Source of the DNA: Brachypodium distachyon
Lineage: Eukaryota > Streptophyta > Magnoliopsida > Poales > Poaceae
Assembly (NCBI RefSeq): GCF_000005505.3
Contig: NC_016133.3
Coordinates: 40,575,237-40,639,236, forward strand
Direction of reading: 5' to 3'
Length of the DNA: 64,000 nt
Of the stretch, positions 1 through 13,620 are shown one piece after another. Numbering within the stretch: position 1 is the stretch's first letter; each line of letters opens with the position of its first letter. Made by a program: the position numbers and the translations under genes. A model generated the notes under the pieces. That model saw nothing but the letters and a program-made list of their open reading frames with translations, did not search any database and was not told the origin of the DNA.

Positions 1-928
1 ACAAACATGTCCGAGAAATGGACATGGCGTATGCCGGCATACAGCCGGGATCGCCGTGCTCCTCCGGTAAGTTTTAATTTTTACTTATCTCTTGTTTATA
101 TCCGACATATGGTTATGCCGGCCCTTATCTGATGAATACCTTTCTCGGCTCAATTTGACTTCTTTGTGTAGAGGTTCTCTCTTCAGCGACGCGAAGACGG
201 GAATTCCCCGGACAAACATTTCGCAGCCCCGTGCAGTTCTATCGACGCTGAAGATCCGGATTCAGATGACTTCATGCCGATCGCCCATGCCGGCCCTCGA
301 CGTACCGAGAGTAAGGATCTCCGACATTCCCTTGTAATCCTTACCATACTTGTTAGCAAAGTATTTACTCTTACTTTATCCCGTAAATGGCCGACTCGCG
401 CGAGCCTGCTGCCGAGGCATCGGATGCAGGCGCCGCTGCGGCGCCGGTCCGGGAGAGGCGCGCAGTCTCGAAGCGCACCGCTGAGAAAGATCTTCCGCAG
501 AATGTGAAGCGGAAGAAAACTACGGCACGTGGCCCCAAGCCTAAGCCCCTGATCGTTGGGTAAGGCCAATATTACCTCAACCTCTGATGTCGGTTTTCTT
601 CTTCTGTTGTCAAGCAAGCAACTAACTTTTATTTCTGCAGGGAGGCTCTGACGGCCACGCAATCTCAGACGTGCATTGCGTCTGAGATCCCGACGACTCC
701 GTCTTCCCGTGCCAAGGCTTCAAACCCGGCCACGGGTGAGGCCAAAACCGCCGCGGATCCGGCATCCCCCACCCGGGACGTCCGCCCGAGCGTCGACGCC
801 ACGGTAGTCGGCCAGACAAAGACTCGGGCGGCCGGAGCTTCAGCAACCGAGGCCACTCCTTCCTCGGCCGCAGTCGAGATGTCGACGGAGCCGCAAGCCT
901 CGGAGACGCCACGGCAGCCGGCAACAGG

Positions 929-3900
929 TGAAGCGACCGCCCCCGTAAAAGGGTTCGATCTCTGTGCTTTAGTGCTAGTCTCTGGATCGACTCACTAGCA
1001 CACACAGTTTCAAGATGTAATATCATAGAACAAAGGTCTCATTATTACAACGAATCATCCAGAATTTAAAAGGTACTTACAACTCGCATAACCTCACAGG
1101 TTAGCTGGAAATAAAAAAAACTGTTTAACAGCGGAAAACGGAAGATACAAGGGCACATCAACACCACGGTGAGAGCGTATTGGAATGTAGGCCCGTAACC
1201 CAAACAAGTAGAACGTACATCTTACTCGTCGTCGGAGCTTCCTGCATCATTAAACGATGCAGCCACTAGGGTCAATACATTGAATGTATTGGTAAGATTC
1301 ACTAGGAGTTATATCAAAACCTACCAAGTATATGCAGTATTTGGCAAGGTGGAGTTCAGGCTGTTTGCATGGAAGCAGAACATAAATTACCCTACTACAA
1401 AGGAATGTTATAATAATGTTAACTAATGGACACGGGGTAGACACACCCATGCTCCTATTAACCTAGAGTACATTGAAGTGGATTCTTCAAGTGCTCCTAC
1501 CCTGTTCAAACCATTCATTTTATTTAAGAAATTGGAATGAGTGAGACTTTCCTTACAGCTCCACATCTAGTCGCTCAAATTGTCCGTTGCCGGGGACACG
1601 GCTAAGTACTTAGTTTTGACGCTCTCGAGAGTTTGTACACATTCCCCACAAGAAACCGACGTGTTAATCCCTTGCTGTCCTCAGGGTAGAGTAGCAACGG
1701 CATCGATTACGAGATTTTCAGAGGTAATTCCCTAAACCACGAGAGAATCACGCTCCCCCTACACGGCTACCTCAGTACAATTCCTCGGGTCTAGGTTCAT
1801 ACAACTTACTCTTGTCTCGCCAGAGCCCATATAGCATTGTGGTTGTACTAGAAGCTTCTAAATAGGAAACTAGTCCAGTCTCAGTTACCCCAGGTGGCAT
1901 TCCACATTTACAACGTAGGTGCTCCCCGAATCCACGGGAGAGACGTCCATGGACGATCCATTCCTGAATCCACAGGAACTCGACTCAGAGGGACCCATAG
2001 AAATGGACCTGACGCTGCTAATCCTCAAAATCCTCAAAGCAGCCCACCCAGGATGGTTCATTGAATTAATTGTTTTGCCTTACATCTAACAAAACATTTC
2101 ATATAGCCAAATGCATAACAATATCATAATGTAGTTATTTCCCCCACGATACTACCATAGCTTAGCATTCAACTACAATCGATGGCAATTTGGTAGCAAG
2201 GTAATGGCGAGGGTAAACTATACTACCTGGGATTTATAGCTAGCATAGAGGTACGAGTAATAGTCCTATCAATGCATCTCTACCAACAACACTAATGCAT
2301 AAGTATTTTAAAACAACAATAATAATGGGATATGATCAAAGTGAACTTGCCTTGTCCAAGGTTATGGTAGTTCTCGCACTCTTCGCAACAACAAGAAATA
2401 CACTCCACACAATCTAAAATAAAAGAAACACACACAATAAACACAACATTCAATACAAAAACCATGCCATGATGCATATGCCAAGATGATGCACACAAAG
2501 GTTACTTCTAACGTACAAAGTTTCGTTTCTGTTTTGAAAAGGCTCTCAAAAGATTTGGACAGATTATACAACATCAAAGTGGTAATTAATATGCATGATA
2601 CATGAATAGGGTCTAAAACAAAAGATTGTGCGGCTTTTGCAACATAGAGCATTATTTAACTTGTATGCCATGATTATACATAAAATAATTTCTTCTCTGG
2701 TCCTATTGGATAGAGAACAACTTTAAATAATTTTACAGCAAGATAACATGCTCAAAACTATTTTGAAACAATTCATTTAAAATTTAAACTCTATTGAACC
2801 AATCTGTAAATTGCTTCTGACTAATTTGTTCAAAACTGAAATTAAACAGTGCCAAAATATTCTACACGCTGTGACGATTCCAGAAAGATGTGGATCGTAA
2901 ATTTTGGACAAACGGTTTAAAAGATATGGAATTTTGAAGTTGTAGGGGTTTTTCTGCAAAATTTCATTATCCAATTCGGCCGAATTAAAAAAAAAAAACC
3001 TGCCCCGTGGCATGGCGGGACTGGCCGGTTTCTAGGGTTCCGGCCGGCGGCGGCGCGGGGCGGCGCGGCGCGGGCAGAGGCGGCGCAGGCGAGCGGATGG
3101 GGCGGCGCGCGCACGGCGGCGGCGGGCGGCGCGGGGCAGCGGGTCGCGCGGGCAGCGCGGGCTGCGCGGAGGCGGCGCGGGGCGGCGCGGCGCGACGGGC
3201 GGCGCAGGGGCGGAGCGGGGTGGCGCAGGCGGCTGCGCGGGCATGGACAGCGCGCGGAGGGCGGCGGGCGGCGCGGCGCACGGGCGCGGCACGCGGGGCG
3301 GCGCGGGGGTGCGGCCAGGCGGAGCGGGAGGCGGAGGCGGCGCGCGGACGGCGGCCGGCGCCGAGGAAGACGGCGGATGGAGGCGCAGAGCTCCAAATCG
3401 CGGCCGGCTCGCGTCACGGCGTGCGCAAGGAAGAGAGGAGGAAGACTAGGGGGTCGGCGCGGGCGGAGACTCACCGGAATGGCGACGAAAACGCGAAGAA
3501 TGGCGGTGGCAGCAACGAACTCCGGTGAGCAATTACTTTCTAACCGGTGCGAAATTGGACGTGGGGTTTGGGGGAAGTGGAGGAGATAAGCGAGGGCTTC
3601 GGGATGACGCGCAAGGATTTGGAGAAAACGGCTCGAGCGCGAAAAAATCGGAGGTGGAGTCGTGGGCAGTTCGCGGGCGTGCGTGGCCGGATTTTTCGGA
3701 CGGAGGTTGAAGATGACGCGTGGGTCGCACCGGTCAGTGAGAGCGGGCGGCTCGGGCTGGGCTGAGCCGGTCCGGTTCGGTCCGGTCCGGTCCGGTTTGA
3801 CCGGTTCGGTCCGGTTCGGCCGGTTCGGCCGGTTTTCCTCGGTTTTTCCTTTTCTTTTATGTATTTTCTGTTTTTGAACCTCAAAATTGATTCGGAGCTC

Positions 3901-4310
3901 CAAATCACTCCAAATAAAATGCAACAAAATTTGTAAAATCATATTTTCATATGATCTAACTTTTGGAGCAAGAATTTCCTCAAAATAAAATATTTAAAAA
4001 AAACATTTGCCTATAAAATGGCTTTTAGGCCCCTTAGGCTATCGAAACAAATTATCTTTCAAAATACTTTCAAAAGCCAATCTATGGGATAGCTTTATAT
4101 ATGCATTAAATCGCTTTTTACCATAATACCCTCATGGGTTAAAAATGCAAATAGTCAAGAGTAAGATCAAAGCCCAAAGTCAAATAAAGGCATTTTTGCA
4201 AAAGGGTTTTTTGGGCAAACTTTCGGGTTTTGAAAGTGATCAAATGCAAGGGTGACATGATGCTTATGATATGCAATGCATATGAAGAATTTGAAAATTG
4301 GGATGTTACA
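929..4310. mobile_element. solo LTR of a long-LTR retrotransposon (nested insertion)
   Basis: Copy 1's exon 4 is homologous to copy 2's exon 4 on both sides of this block, which defines an insertion. It begins TGAAGCGACC and ends GGGATGTTACA, with 5-bp target duplications ACAGG at 924-928 and 4311-4315. TG...CA ends with partly matching terminal inverted bases fit an LTR whose original start was probably TGTAAC. No gag, pol or primer-binding site is seen in 3382 bp, so I read it as a solo LTR from unequal recombination. The length and GGATGT(T/G)ACA-type end resemble Del/Tekay-type grass gypsy LTRs (inference). It includes a CpG-rich block at about 3030-3480. The short arginine/alanine-rich frames there are composition artefacts. 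Confidence 0.8.
3766..3836. repeat. GGTCCGGTTC-type simple repeat
   Basis: Tandem 5-10 bp variants of CCGGTTCGGT within the solo LTR. It encodes no supported product. Confidence 0.8.
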
Positions 4311-4839
4311 ACAGGTCCGCAGGAACCCCAAGGACCACAGCCGACTCCAATGCTGCCTCCGTCTCCATCACAGCCGAAAGCCGCCCAAGTTGCTGCCACG
4401 CGGGCCAAGAAGGCTAAAGGCCCCACTGCCGCGGCAGGATCGGCAGCTTCGGGTTCCACTGGTCCGCAGCCTTCCGGCAGGCATCAACGAGCTCCCCTCC
4501 GGACGACCAGCGGGCACAGCTGGGGGTTACTGGGCCAGTTCGTAACGGACTGGAACAGCGCCGACAATTATGAGGTGACCTCCAGCACCCTCTAAGTGGC
4601 TCGGCAAAGCCCACTAGTGGGACCTCCACCCGCGGCGACTCCAGAATTGGTGGCCACCCGGATGTACCAAGCAAGGGTGGCCTTGTTTGAGGCCAACCGA
4701 TCTGCCGAGGTATGAAGAATTCCTTAAAATATTTTTCTTTCAATTCCAGTATAGTACCCATACTCCTAGTCCCCGAGGTTTAGAGCGAGTAAGAATTAGT
4801 GGGCCTGAAGCTTATCCCCTGAAAATTTCAAACACTCTG

Positions 4840-5045
4840 CAACACTTAGGAATGTCAGCCACTTATTCCTCGAGACTCAGGCCGGGTTTAGGATAGTCGG
4901 CCTGAAGCTTTAGTAGCTTCAAACACTTATTCCCCGAGATTCAAGCCGGGTTTAGAATAGTTGGCCTGAAGTTTTAGAAGCTTCAAACACTTATTCCCCG
5001 AGATTCGGGCTGGGTTTAGAATAGTCGACTTGAAGCTTTTAATTA
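4840..5045 (+). repeat. 62-65 bp intronic minisatellite, copy 1
   Basis: About three tandem copies of a unit containing TTATTCCCCGAGATTC, GCCGGGTTTAGAATAG and CTTCAAACAC lie in the intron after exon 4 of the antisense gene. The orthologous intron of copy 2 holds about seven copies of the same unit (45198-45625), so the array belongs to the family and varies in copy number. Confidence 0.85.
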
Positions 5046-6352
5046 CCGATTTCTTTATGTACCAAACTTACCAGCGAATTATTGCTTTGCAGTCCTGCAT
5101 GAACAAACGCACCGCTACCTTCAAGACTTGCTTGCAAAGTACAAGAAGCTGGAGGCGGAGCACGAGGCTCTGAAGGCTGACCGCAAGAGCCAAAGTAAGT
5201 ATATTTTATCGGAATAAGATCTTTGTCCGAGTATCAATGTTCTACAAAGACTAACACTTGTTCTTGTTCACAGCTGGGGACACCGCTCAAGTGGCGAAGC
5301 TGCTGAAGCGCGTCGCCGAGGTCCAAGGTAACACTTCATCCCTATTCCAGGTTTCATCCATAATAGATGTCAGCCTCTGTAATATATGTCTGCTAAACAG
5401 ATGAGAAGACTCAGCTGGCCGAGCAGCATCGGGAAGAAATAACCCGGCTGCAGGCGCAGATTGCGGCGCAGGCCGAGGCGCACCAAACCGAGGTGGGTCA
5501 ACTCACCTCGGCCCTCTCTTCCCAGGCCGATGAAAAGATCCGCCTGGAAAGTGAGGTGAAAAAGTGCAAGGTTCTAGTTGACCAACTCGAGACCCGCGCC
5601 ACTGCCACCGAGTTGGAAGATGCCGAGAAGACCCGGCCGTTCAAGGTCGTCCGGCACGAACTCATCAAAATTGACAACATGCTGACAAGTAAGTCGCCTT
5701 GGTGCAAATCTCCTCATCTGATCATTTGTCCGAGTAATAGCGATAGGGTGCCAAAACTCACTACTATTTGCCTATCTTTGCCAGAATTCTTCCCTCAATC
5801 CCTCGAGGGTGCCCAAGAGGCCGTGAGGACGGCCCGCCGAAAGAGGGATCCGGCAGTAGCAGCAGGGGTGCCGTATGAGTATGACTTGGTGGACTACCTG
5901 GTGAGCATTGCGAGCCGGGTCAAGCCACTCAAGTCATTCGGTGTCAACATGTTGAATGCCGGCATCCGAACCTTTCGCGCGCTGTGGCTGGGAGAAGAAG
6001 CTCCGACGGACATCCCGGAGTTGGCTAGCGCTTGCTGGAGGTCGAGTCTCGGCTGAGTGACTGGCGGGAGTCGGCCGCGCGCTTGGCGCCAACGAGGCAC
6101 TGTCGTTCGTACTGTCCTGGTACGACGGCATCGACCTCGACGTGCTGCAGTCGATGCGTGTCGGCTCCCCCTATCTCACTGATCCAGTATGCCGATGTGC
6201 ATACGTTTGTGGAAGGCCCGCCATCCGATGCCGAAGTCGAGATGACCGACGGGGGTGAAGAAGCAGCGGACGAGGAAGCTGCTGTGGAGTCGGCCTCCAC
6301 CGCGACGGATGCGCCGAGTTCCAGCGCCAACAACCCCTCCGTCTCTTCTTAG

Positions 6353-6973
6353 CTAAGTTAGAAAAAACTTTAGAAATATCAGATCCCCGGAATGCCGAGT
6401 GCAAATGTTGCCAGAATACTTTTGTTTGTAAGACATCTTGTTTTTAATTTAAATAAATCTTTTGCTTATCGAATTCCCGACCGAGTCCCCGAGTTCATTT
6501 TTTCTCTTAGTGAAATTTTATGACTTCGGTTCTTTTGTCTGCCTTGCCGGCGTTCGACGTATGAATCGCAAAGTGATAAAACCACCCTTTCGAAAAAAGT
6601 GACTCAACAAATTCGCTCGGCAATAACCGAGTTAAGAAAGAAATGCCGAGTTAAGATAATGTGCATCTCGGATCGCTTCATTACTTGTTTCCGCAGTCGC
6701 TTTTCATGTGTTCGGTTATTTTATACCCGTCTCTAGCTTGCCATGAAGCTGGGTTGCGGACAGCAGCGAAGTCATAGAGGGGATTTTCAACACCGACACA
6801 CTACTAGACCGACATAAGATTACGCAACTAAGCCACGCCGACATACGAAAGATAAATGCAATTCAGCCCTTAAATGATATGGAAGTCCCCGAGTTTCTTT
6901 TAAGAACTCGATGGATAATTTCATTGTCTTAAAACATTCAGCATAAGGAAAAAATGATACAAATACTCAGCTC
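6353..6973. other. spacer between antisense gene and pol end (gypsy copy 1)
   Basis: Non-coding stretch between the convergent 3' ends of the antisense gene and pol. It is recognisably conserved in copy 2 (43399-44043), including the segment around GCTTGCCATGAAGCTGGGTT (6738-6757). It probably holds both 3' untranslated regions; no other feature is seen. Confidence 0.6.
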
Positions 6974-9900
6974 TCAAGTATAGAACGGACGAAGCAAAGC
7001 TACGTTCCATGGACTCTTGGTCTCCTCGCCTGACCGGTCCATCCTGTTCGCCTTGGGGTCTTGTGCATCTATAAGATAATAGGAATCATTGTGGAGCGCT
7101 TTGCTCACAATGAAGGCTCCTTCCCATGGAGGTGATAGTTTGTGCATGCCGGCTGTGCGTTGCACAAGTCGGAGGACAAGATCTCCTTCCCGGAAAACTC
7201 GCGGGCTGACCTTTCAGCTGTGATAACACCTTAGGTGTTGTTGATAGATTGCCGACCGAGATAAAGCCAATTTTCGTGCTTCTTCGAGCAAGTCGACATC
7301 ATTTTCTCGGGCCTCTTTTACCTCGGCTTCCGTATACATGGTTGCTCGTGGAGAGTCATGTTCAATGTCGGCTAGTAGGACAGCTTCCGCCCCGTATACG
7401 AGGAAGAATGGCGTGTACCCTGTAGAGCGATTGGGAGTCGTCCTGAGACTCCATAGCATGACCGGGAGTTCGTCCAGCCAGCATCCCGGAATACGTTTCA
7501 ATGGATCAATTAGCCGAGGTTTTATGCCGGCTAAAACCATGCCGTTTGCTCTTTCAACTTGTCCATTGAATTGAGGATGTGCTACGGAAGCGACATCCAG
7601 CCGGATTTTCTTCTCCGCAAAGAATCGTGCGAAAGGTCCCTCCGCGAAGTTCGTTCCATTATCCGTGATGATACTGTGCGGGTACCCATATCTCAAGATG
7701 ATATCATTTAGAAAAGACTCCGCGGTTTTGTCGTCACACTTTTTTATCGGCTTCACCTCAATCCATTTGGTGAACTTATCGACCATAACCAGGATATGCG
7801 TCATGCCTCCTAGCGCCCGCTTGAATGGTCCCACCATGTCCAAACACCAAACAACAAACGGACAAGTGATTGGAATAGTCTTGAGTTCGGATGCCGGCAT
7901 ATGAATTTTGCTGGCATATCTCTGGCAGCCGTTACATTTCCTGACTATATCTTCTGCTTCCTGCAGTGCACTCGGCCAGTAGAAACCATGTCGGAAAGCT
8001 TTGCCCACTAGCGTTCTCGAAGACGCGTGATGCCACACTCCCCCTGATGAATATCTCGGAGTATTTCTTGCCCTTCTTTCGGCTCGACGCATCGCTGTAG
8101 GACGTTAGTGACGCTCCTCTTGTAAAGCTCGCCATTGATGATGGTGTACACCTTCGCCCTTCTCTGAATTTGTCTTGCCGACACTTCCTCTTCTAGGAGA
8201 TTCCCATCTTTGAGATAAGACATTATCGGTTGCGCCCAAGCCGGCACAGGACGAGTAGTAAAGATCGGCTCATCCGGTACATCTATATCCATTGGCTCAA
8301 CCGCCATTACTTCTTCCGAATTAAGGCACTCAGTCCCCGGGTTACTGGAACTGTTGCCACTGTCAATGTCCATGGGGGTGCCGTCAGCCTCTGAGCTCGT
8401 CGGGATAAATATGGACTCCGATTCTGGTGATGGCGTGATGGATGATTTGCATAAATGCTCTAACGCCACACCAGCCGAAATAGCCTGTCGTGTGGAGCCG
8501 AGTTTCGACAATGTGTTAGCTGCCTCATTTTCCCCCGAGGTATGTGGTGAAATTCACACCCTTCAAAGTGGCCACTGATCTTCTGAACATGTAACCGGTA
8601 TAGCGCCATGTTGGCGTCCAATGCATCCCAGTTACCGAAAGCTTGCTGGACGACCAGATCGGAATCACCAAAGCATTGAATCCGGCGGACTCCAATTTCT
8701 TTCGCCATCATCAGTCTGTGCACAAGTGCCTCATACTCGGCAACATTGTTGGATGCTGCGAAGTGAATTTGCAATACGCACTTAAGTTGGTTGCGCTTTG
8801 GCGAGGTCAGAACTATGCCGGCACCAAGCCCACTTTTCATCTTAGAGCCGTCAAAATGCATTTTCCAGTAGTTAATTTCCGAGGGCGGTTCTTCATACTC
8901 CATCTCGGCCCAATCCACCAGGAAATCCGCCAGAGCCTGAGATTTCACAGCATCCCGTCTGTCGTACAGCAGCGCATAGGGTGCCAACTCGACAGCCCAT
9001 TTTGCGACTCGGCCGCTCGCGTCTTTGTTACTCATGATTTCCGAGACGGGCGCCTCACATATAACTCGAATCTGATGTGCCTCAAAGTAATGCTTTAACT
9101 TCTTTGCCGCCATATATATGCCGTACGCCATTTTCTAGTAATGGAGATAATTCTGCTTGGACGATGATAACACCTCGCTCAAGTAATATACCGTCCTCTG
9201 CACCGATTTGCCGTTTTCATCCCTTTCCACTACGATCACGGCACTAACGACTCAGTTCGTTGCTGCCATGTATAACAACATAGGCTCCTTCTCCATCGGC
9301 GAAGCTAATATTGGTGCCGTAGCAATCATCTTCTTCAGCTCTTGAAAAGCTAGGTCTGCCTGTGGCGTCCACACAAATTTGTTGGTTTTCTTCATCAGCT
9401 GATATAAGGGCATAGCCTTTTCACCTAGCCGACTAACGAAACGACTCGGCGATGCTAGGCATCCAGTGAATTTCTGCACATCTTTGAGTCACTTCGTCAA
9501 TTTCATTCTTTCTATAGCGGCAATTTTCACATGGTTCGTTTCTATACCTCGGCTTGATACCAGGAACCCAAGCAATTTTCCTGTCAGCACACCGAATGTG
9601 CATTTGGCCGGGTTCAGTTTCATTCGGAATCTCCTCAGATTTGCGAATGTTTCACGGATATCATCCAGGAGCGTGGCGCTTTCCTTGGTTTTATGACGAC
9701 GTCATCGACATATACTTGCACATTTTTGCCGAGTTGATCGTGCAAGCATTTCTGCATGCACCTTTGATAAGTGGCCCCTCCATTTCTCAAACCGAACGGC
9801 ATAGTGCGATAGCAATAAGCCCCGAACGGGGTGATAAATGATGTCTTTATTTGATCATTAGGGTTCAGTGGTATCTGGTGAAAACCAGAGTACGCATCTA

Positions 9901-11439
9901 CAAAAGACAGCAACTCACACCCGGCAGTGGAGTCGATCACTTGATCGATCCGAGGTAACGGAAATGGATCTTTGGGACATGCCTTGTTTAGGCTGGTGTA
10001 GTCGATACACATGCACCACACCTTGGCAGCAGTTGGGTCGTCTTTCTTCTTCTCGACCATGACCGGTTTTGCCAGCCAGTCGGGATGCAAGACTTCCATG
10101 ATAAAGCCAGCGGGTAGAAGCCGGGATACCTCTTCCGATGACTTTTCTTCTGTCGTCAGCGAAGCGTCGAAGTGGCTGGTTCACCGGTCTTGCGTCTGAT
10201 CTGACATGCAATGAGTGCTCAGCCAACTCCCTCGGCACACCTGGCAAGTCTTGAGTTGACCATGCGAAGATATCCCGATTCTCACGTAGGAAACTGCTGA
10301 GCTCGCCTTCCAATTTCTCTCCCAGGCCGGCACCAATGATGACGGTGCGGTCCAGGAACTCGCTGTCAACCTGTACCTTCTTGGTCTCCTTGGCTGCCTG
10401 AAAGGCCACACTTCCATGGGGATTGGTCATAGCCGGTAGGCCAATTTGTGCCGCCTGAGCCATCGCAACAGCGTCTTGTAACTTCTTTTTCTCGCCAGCG
10501 ATGACCAGTGACTCGGCCAAAGCAGACCCGGCCGCTGCATATTTCATTGAGCGTTTGTAGTTGCCAGTGATAGTTATGGTACCATTTGGTCCCGGCATCT
10601 TCATCTTCAAATAACCAATGTGAGTAATAGCCATGAACTTTGCGAGTGTCAGTCTGCCAAGCAGCGCATGGTACGGACTGCTAAGGTCCACCACCTCGAA
10701 CACTAAGTTTTCGGTCCGACAGTTCTCCCTGGTGCCGAATAAGACGTCCACTCGGATCTTGCCTACCGGGGCACAAGACACTCCCGGCACAATACCATGA
10801 AAGGTAGTTCGGCTGGGATCGAGCATGTTATCAGTAATGCTGAGCTTAAGCATCGTGTCTCGGTACAGGATATTGATGCTGCTCCCATTATCAATGAGAA
10901 CCCGAGTGAACTTGACGTTAATGTCAGTCCCGATGAGTGTCGGGTCGACCACCAAGGCATATCCGCCAGGCTTGGGCATAACCTTGGGATGGTCTGCCCG
11001 GTTCCAGTTGATCTCCTGCTCCGACCAATACATTAATTTTGGAACAGCCAGCATAACATCATTAACCTCCATCTCTCGCCTGCGCTGACTTTGCTTGTCA
11101 GTGGGCTCAGTGATGAAAATCATGTAGCTCTGGTGATGCTCCTTGTACTCATTTCTCCCGGCATACCCCAGGATTTCTTGTTCTTCCACCTGGTTGACTG
11201 CATTGTTTGCCTGAGGGGGTCCCTGGATCTGTGTGTTTGCGCCTGTGAGCGGTGGAGGAGGGGGTAACCGACTTGCTTCGCCCTTCTCGGCCCACTGCAT
11301 CCAGCTGCATTGCCGCGTTGTGTGGTTCGCCGGCTTATTGGGGTTAGTCGTGTGAAAACGACAATGCTGATCCAACATCACCTCGAACGTATACTTTGGC
11401 TTATCCTGCCAAGGCTTCTTTTGTTCTCCCTTCTTGACC
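6974..11439 (-). pseudogene. gypsy copy 1 pol polyprotein (PR-RT-RH-aRH-IN), broken
   Basis: Reading on the minus strand: a retropepsin segment with LIDNGSSINI (near 10900), reverse transcriptase with YVDDVVIK (near 9700), RNase H, a second RNase H-like segment with FDGSKMKSG (near 8840), and integrase with an H-H-C-C zinc module, CLDMVGP, ITDNGTNF and QVERANG carrying the D, D and E residues (8092-7214). The tail ends PFYT at 6974. Frameshifts near 10130, 9680 and 8510 and stops near 9475, 9132 and 7213 break the frame, so no polyprotein can be made. The protease has DNGS in place of the usual DTG/DSG, as does copy 2, so this is a family feature rather than decay. Confidence 0.88.
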
Positions 11440-13560
11440 CTATTGCTGATTTCCTGTTTTCTGACGCTGGCTGGAGCTGGCATCAGGTTGATCCTGAATT
11501 GCGGCGACATGGGCTGGTCCGTACCGATAATCCGGCTTATCATCTCTTCTCTTGTTGCGATGATCTTCATGATCGTTCCTCCGGAATGCCCCGGCAGGAT
11601 TGTATGTCGGCTGCTCCCTTTGTGGTTCTGCCGGCATCAGCGATGGCTGTGTCGGATCGCTAAGCGCATACATGTCAGCGATTCTGATCATCTCAGATAG
11701 AGTGGCCGGCATCTCTCTTTGCAGCTTCTGCCACAGCATGATGCCGTGTCGGCATCCTTGGGCAGACCATGCTATGGCTTGCGATTCCACTATCCCTTTG
11801 CAGGAATTGTGGAGATTGTTCAACCTGGTCAGGTAATCCCGGTCAGTCTCGTTGTCTCTTTGCTTGCACATGGACAACTGTTGAGGACGATTTGGCCTCT
11901 TGTAAGTGCTAGTGAAATTGCTGACAAAAGTTTCCTCGATGTCTATCCAGCAATTGATGATGCCTTCCGGCAAGTTGTTCAGCCATATCCTTGCCGGTCC
12001 TACTAGCATTTGGGGTACATAACGTACAGCCCATCTGCGGTTGCCGCCTGCCACGCTCACCGCCATGACATAGTCTTCCAGCCAATCTTCCGGCTTAGTG
12101 CTGCCGTCATACGTTCTCGTGCCCCTCGGCAGCTGAAAACCCGGGGCTGGTTTCTCCCTCATGATCCGATGCGCAAAGCAACGCGGTCCCGGAGGGCCTT
12201 GCTCCTCTAGAAGCTCGACAAATAAATTCTGTCAAGCCGATGTCGGGCATCCTGAGGTGATACTTGTCCGTTCCCAATTCGGGCTCCGAGCGGGCTGAGA
12301 TTGTCACGCTCTCGCCTGATATAACCCTCATCGCCCATAGCCGGGTACCCGTCATCGTAACGATCATACCGGCGATCTTCACCTCGATGGGGGGGTTGCG
12401 CCTGACACCCTGCTGTCCTGCAGCAGTATTGGGTGCCGGACCCCGAGGTCGGTGTCCATGATCAAACGAGTAACGTTCTTGCTGGTCTCGGCGATTGTCG
12501 CCAGGACGCAGGCCGCTTTAGCTGTCATCAACCCTCCTGACTATCTGTTTCTCTGCCAGAGCCGGGTCATAACGCTCCTGCTGCTTATTCCGGTCAGAGT
12601 TTATGCTTTTGTCCCGTTTGCCACCAGGTGAGGACGCTTGCTTGTCAACGCGGCCACTGGCATCTGCAGCCGAGTGAATAACATAAGACGCGCCGGGTTT
12701 GCCGTGCATTCTCATATACGCCTCATTCTGCTCGTTAGCTGTTTGGAGCAGCTCTTTCACGCGTAGCTGCTGCTACCGAAGTGCCTCTCCCGTAAGATTC
12801 GGCAACTCCTCAGCCGCAGCCTCGGCAGCCCTGAGATTTTTGACAGGGGTATTGTATTTTGGCTTCAGTGCCGAGGCAAAACTTGCCGACGCTGCTGGTG
12901 CACCCCTGCCATCTCTTGTCATCTTGGCATTCAAGTTCTTACCACGATTACGCACCTCCCCAACTCGGCTAGGGTTAGTAAACGCGGTAGAACTAAGACC
13001 ATGGGCTTTGTTATACTCACGGAGCGAGATGTCGAGCTGTTGACAAGCGTGAGCGACATCGACTGCTTCCTTTAGCAGCTTCTGTCTCTCCAACTCCAAC
13101 TCCGCCTGCAGCTAGGCCGGGTTAGCGTTCGACGCTACCGGCGCGGTCAGCCGTTCGATGGAGGCCTGGATCTGAGTTGGCTTCGGTGGTGATGTTCTCC
13201 GGTTTCTCCAAGGGGAGCTTCGCCGTTTTGCCGGACTTGGTTGGGACCGCGCCACTTCCTGCAGCATCCCTTCCCGCATCGACGCCATGAGCCGTCACCA
13301 TCCACACGATCAGCGGGGTAGTCGGCATTCCGGCCACGAACCGTGCAGATGGCGGGGGGATTTCCGGCCATCGCCACCTGCTCTGGGTACCTGCAGGGAC
13401 TATCAGTAGCAACATAAACCTCGTGCATGCCGAAGTTGATGAAGCGGCCTGCACAAGAAAGCGATGCGCCGTTGAAGCAGCCGCGTTGTTGTCGATGAAG
13501 CCCAGAGAGCCGAATCTCTAGACCGAACCGGAGACCATGCGCTCCCCGGTGACGAGAAAG
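11440..13560 (-). pseudogene. gypsy copy 1 gag, broken
   Basis: The minus strand encodes the capsid-like retrotransposon gag domain at 12162-11440, with motifs such as WLNNLPEG and CKQRDNETDRDYLTR. Upstream lie an N-terminal region with YVATDSPCRYPEQV (near 13420) and a Glu/Arg-rich linker (13099-12518). The same blocks appear in copy 2. The reading frame shifts near 13130, 12770 and 12300 and is interrupted by stops, so it is non-functional. Confidence 0.82.
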
Positions 13561-13601
13561 CTTCCCGTCCGGATGAAAACTCCAGCCAGCGCCGCTGCTG
13601 G

Positions 13602-13620
13602 CTTTACGGTGGGCGCCAAC
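13602..13620 (-). promoter_or_regulatory. primer-binding site of gypsy copy 1
   Basis: Immediately inside the LTR the minus strand reads GTTGGCGCCCACCGT, the same as copy 2 (36802-36820). A TGGCGCC start directly after the LTR's terminal CA is typical of tRNA-primed plant gypsy elements. Confidence 0.75.

Larger units (their letters stand above)
1..6352 (+). pseudogene. antisense extra gene of gypsy copy 1 ('putative gypsy type transposon' family), 3' part
   Basis: This is the 3' portion of a multi-exon gene antisense to gag-pol. Position 1 falls near the end of the long first exon, followed by donor GTAAGT at about 64. Exon 2 is 172-310 (139 nt, the same length as in copy 2), exon 3 about 386-559, exon 4 starts at 641 and, after the inserted solo LTR, continues to 4709. 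Later exons (about 5093-5190, 5273-5325, 5400-5688, 5784-6050 and on) encode a Gln/Glu/Lys-rich coiled-coil segment followed by a conserved C-terminal domain with SFGVNMLNAGIR and VLSWYDGIDLDVLQSM. Small frameshifts break the last exon near 6050. The function is not known; the first-exon domain, seen whole in copy 2, is annotated in plants as putative gypsy-type transposase. The solo LTR insertion makes this copy a pseudogene. Confidence 0.75.

Noticed and set aside
3007..3528. Long arginine/alanine/glycine-rich open frames on both strands
   Set aside because: They arise from extreme GC content inside the solo LTR; all frames are open together and no domain is recognisable.
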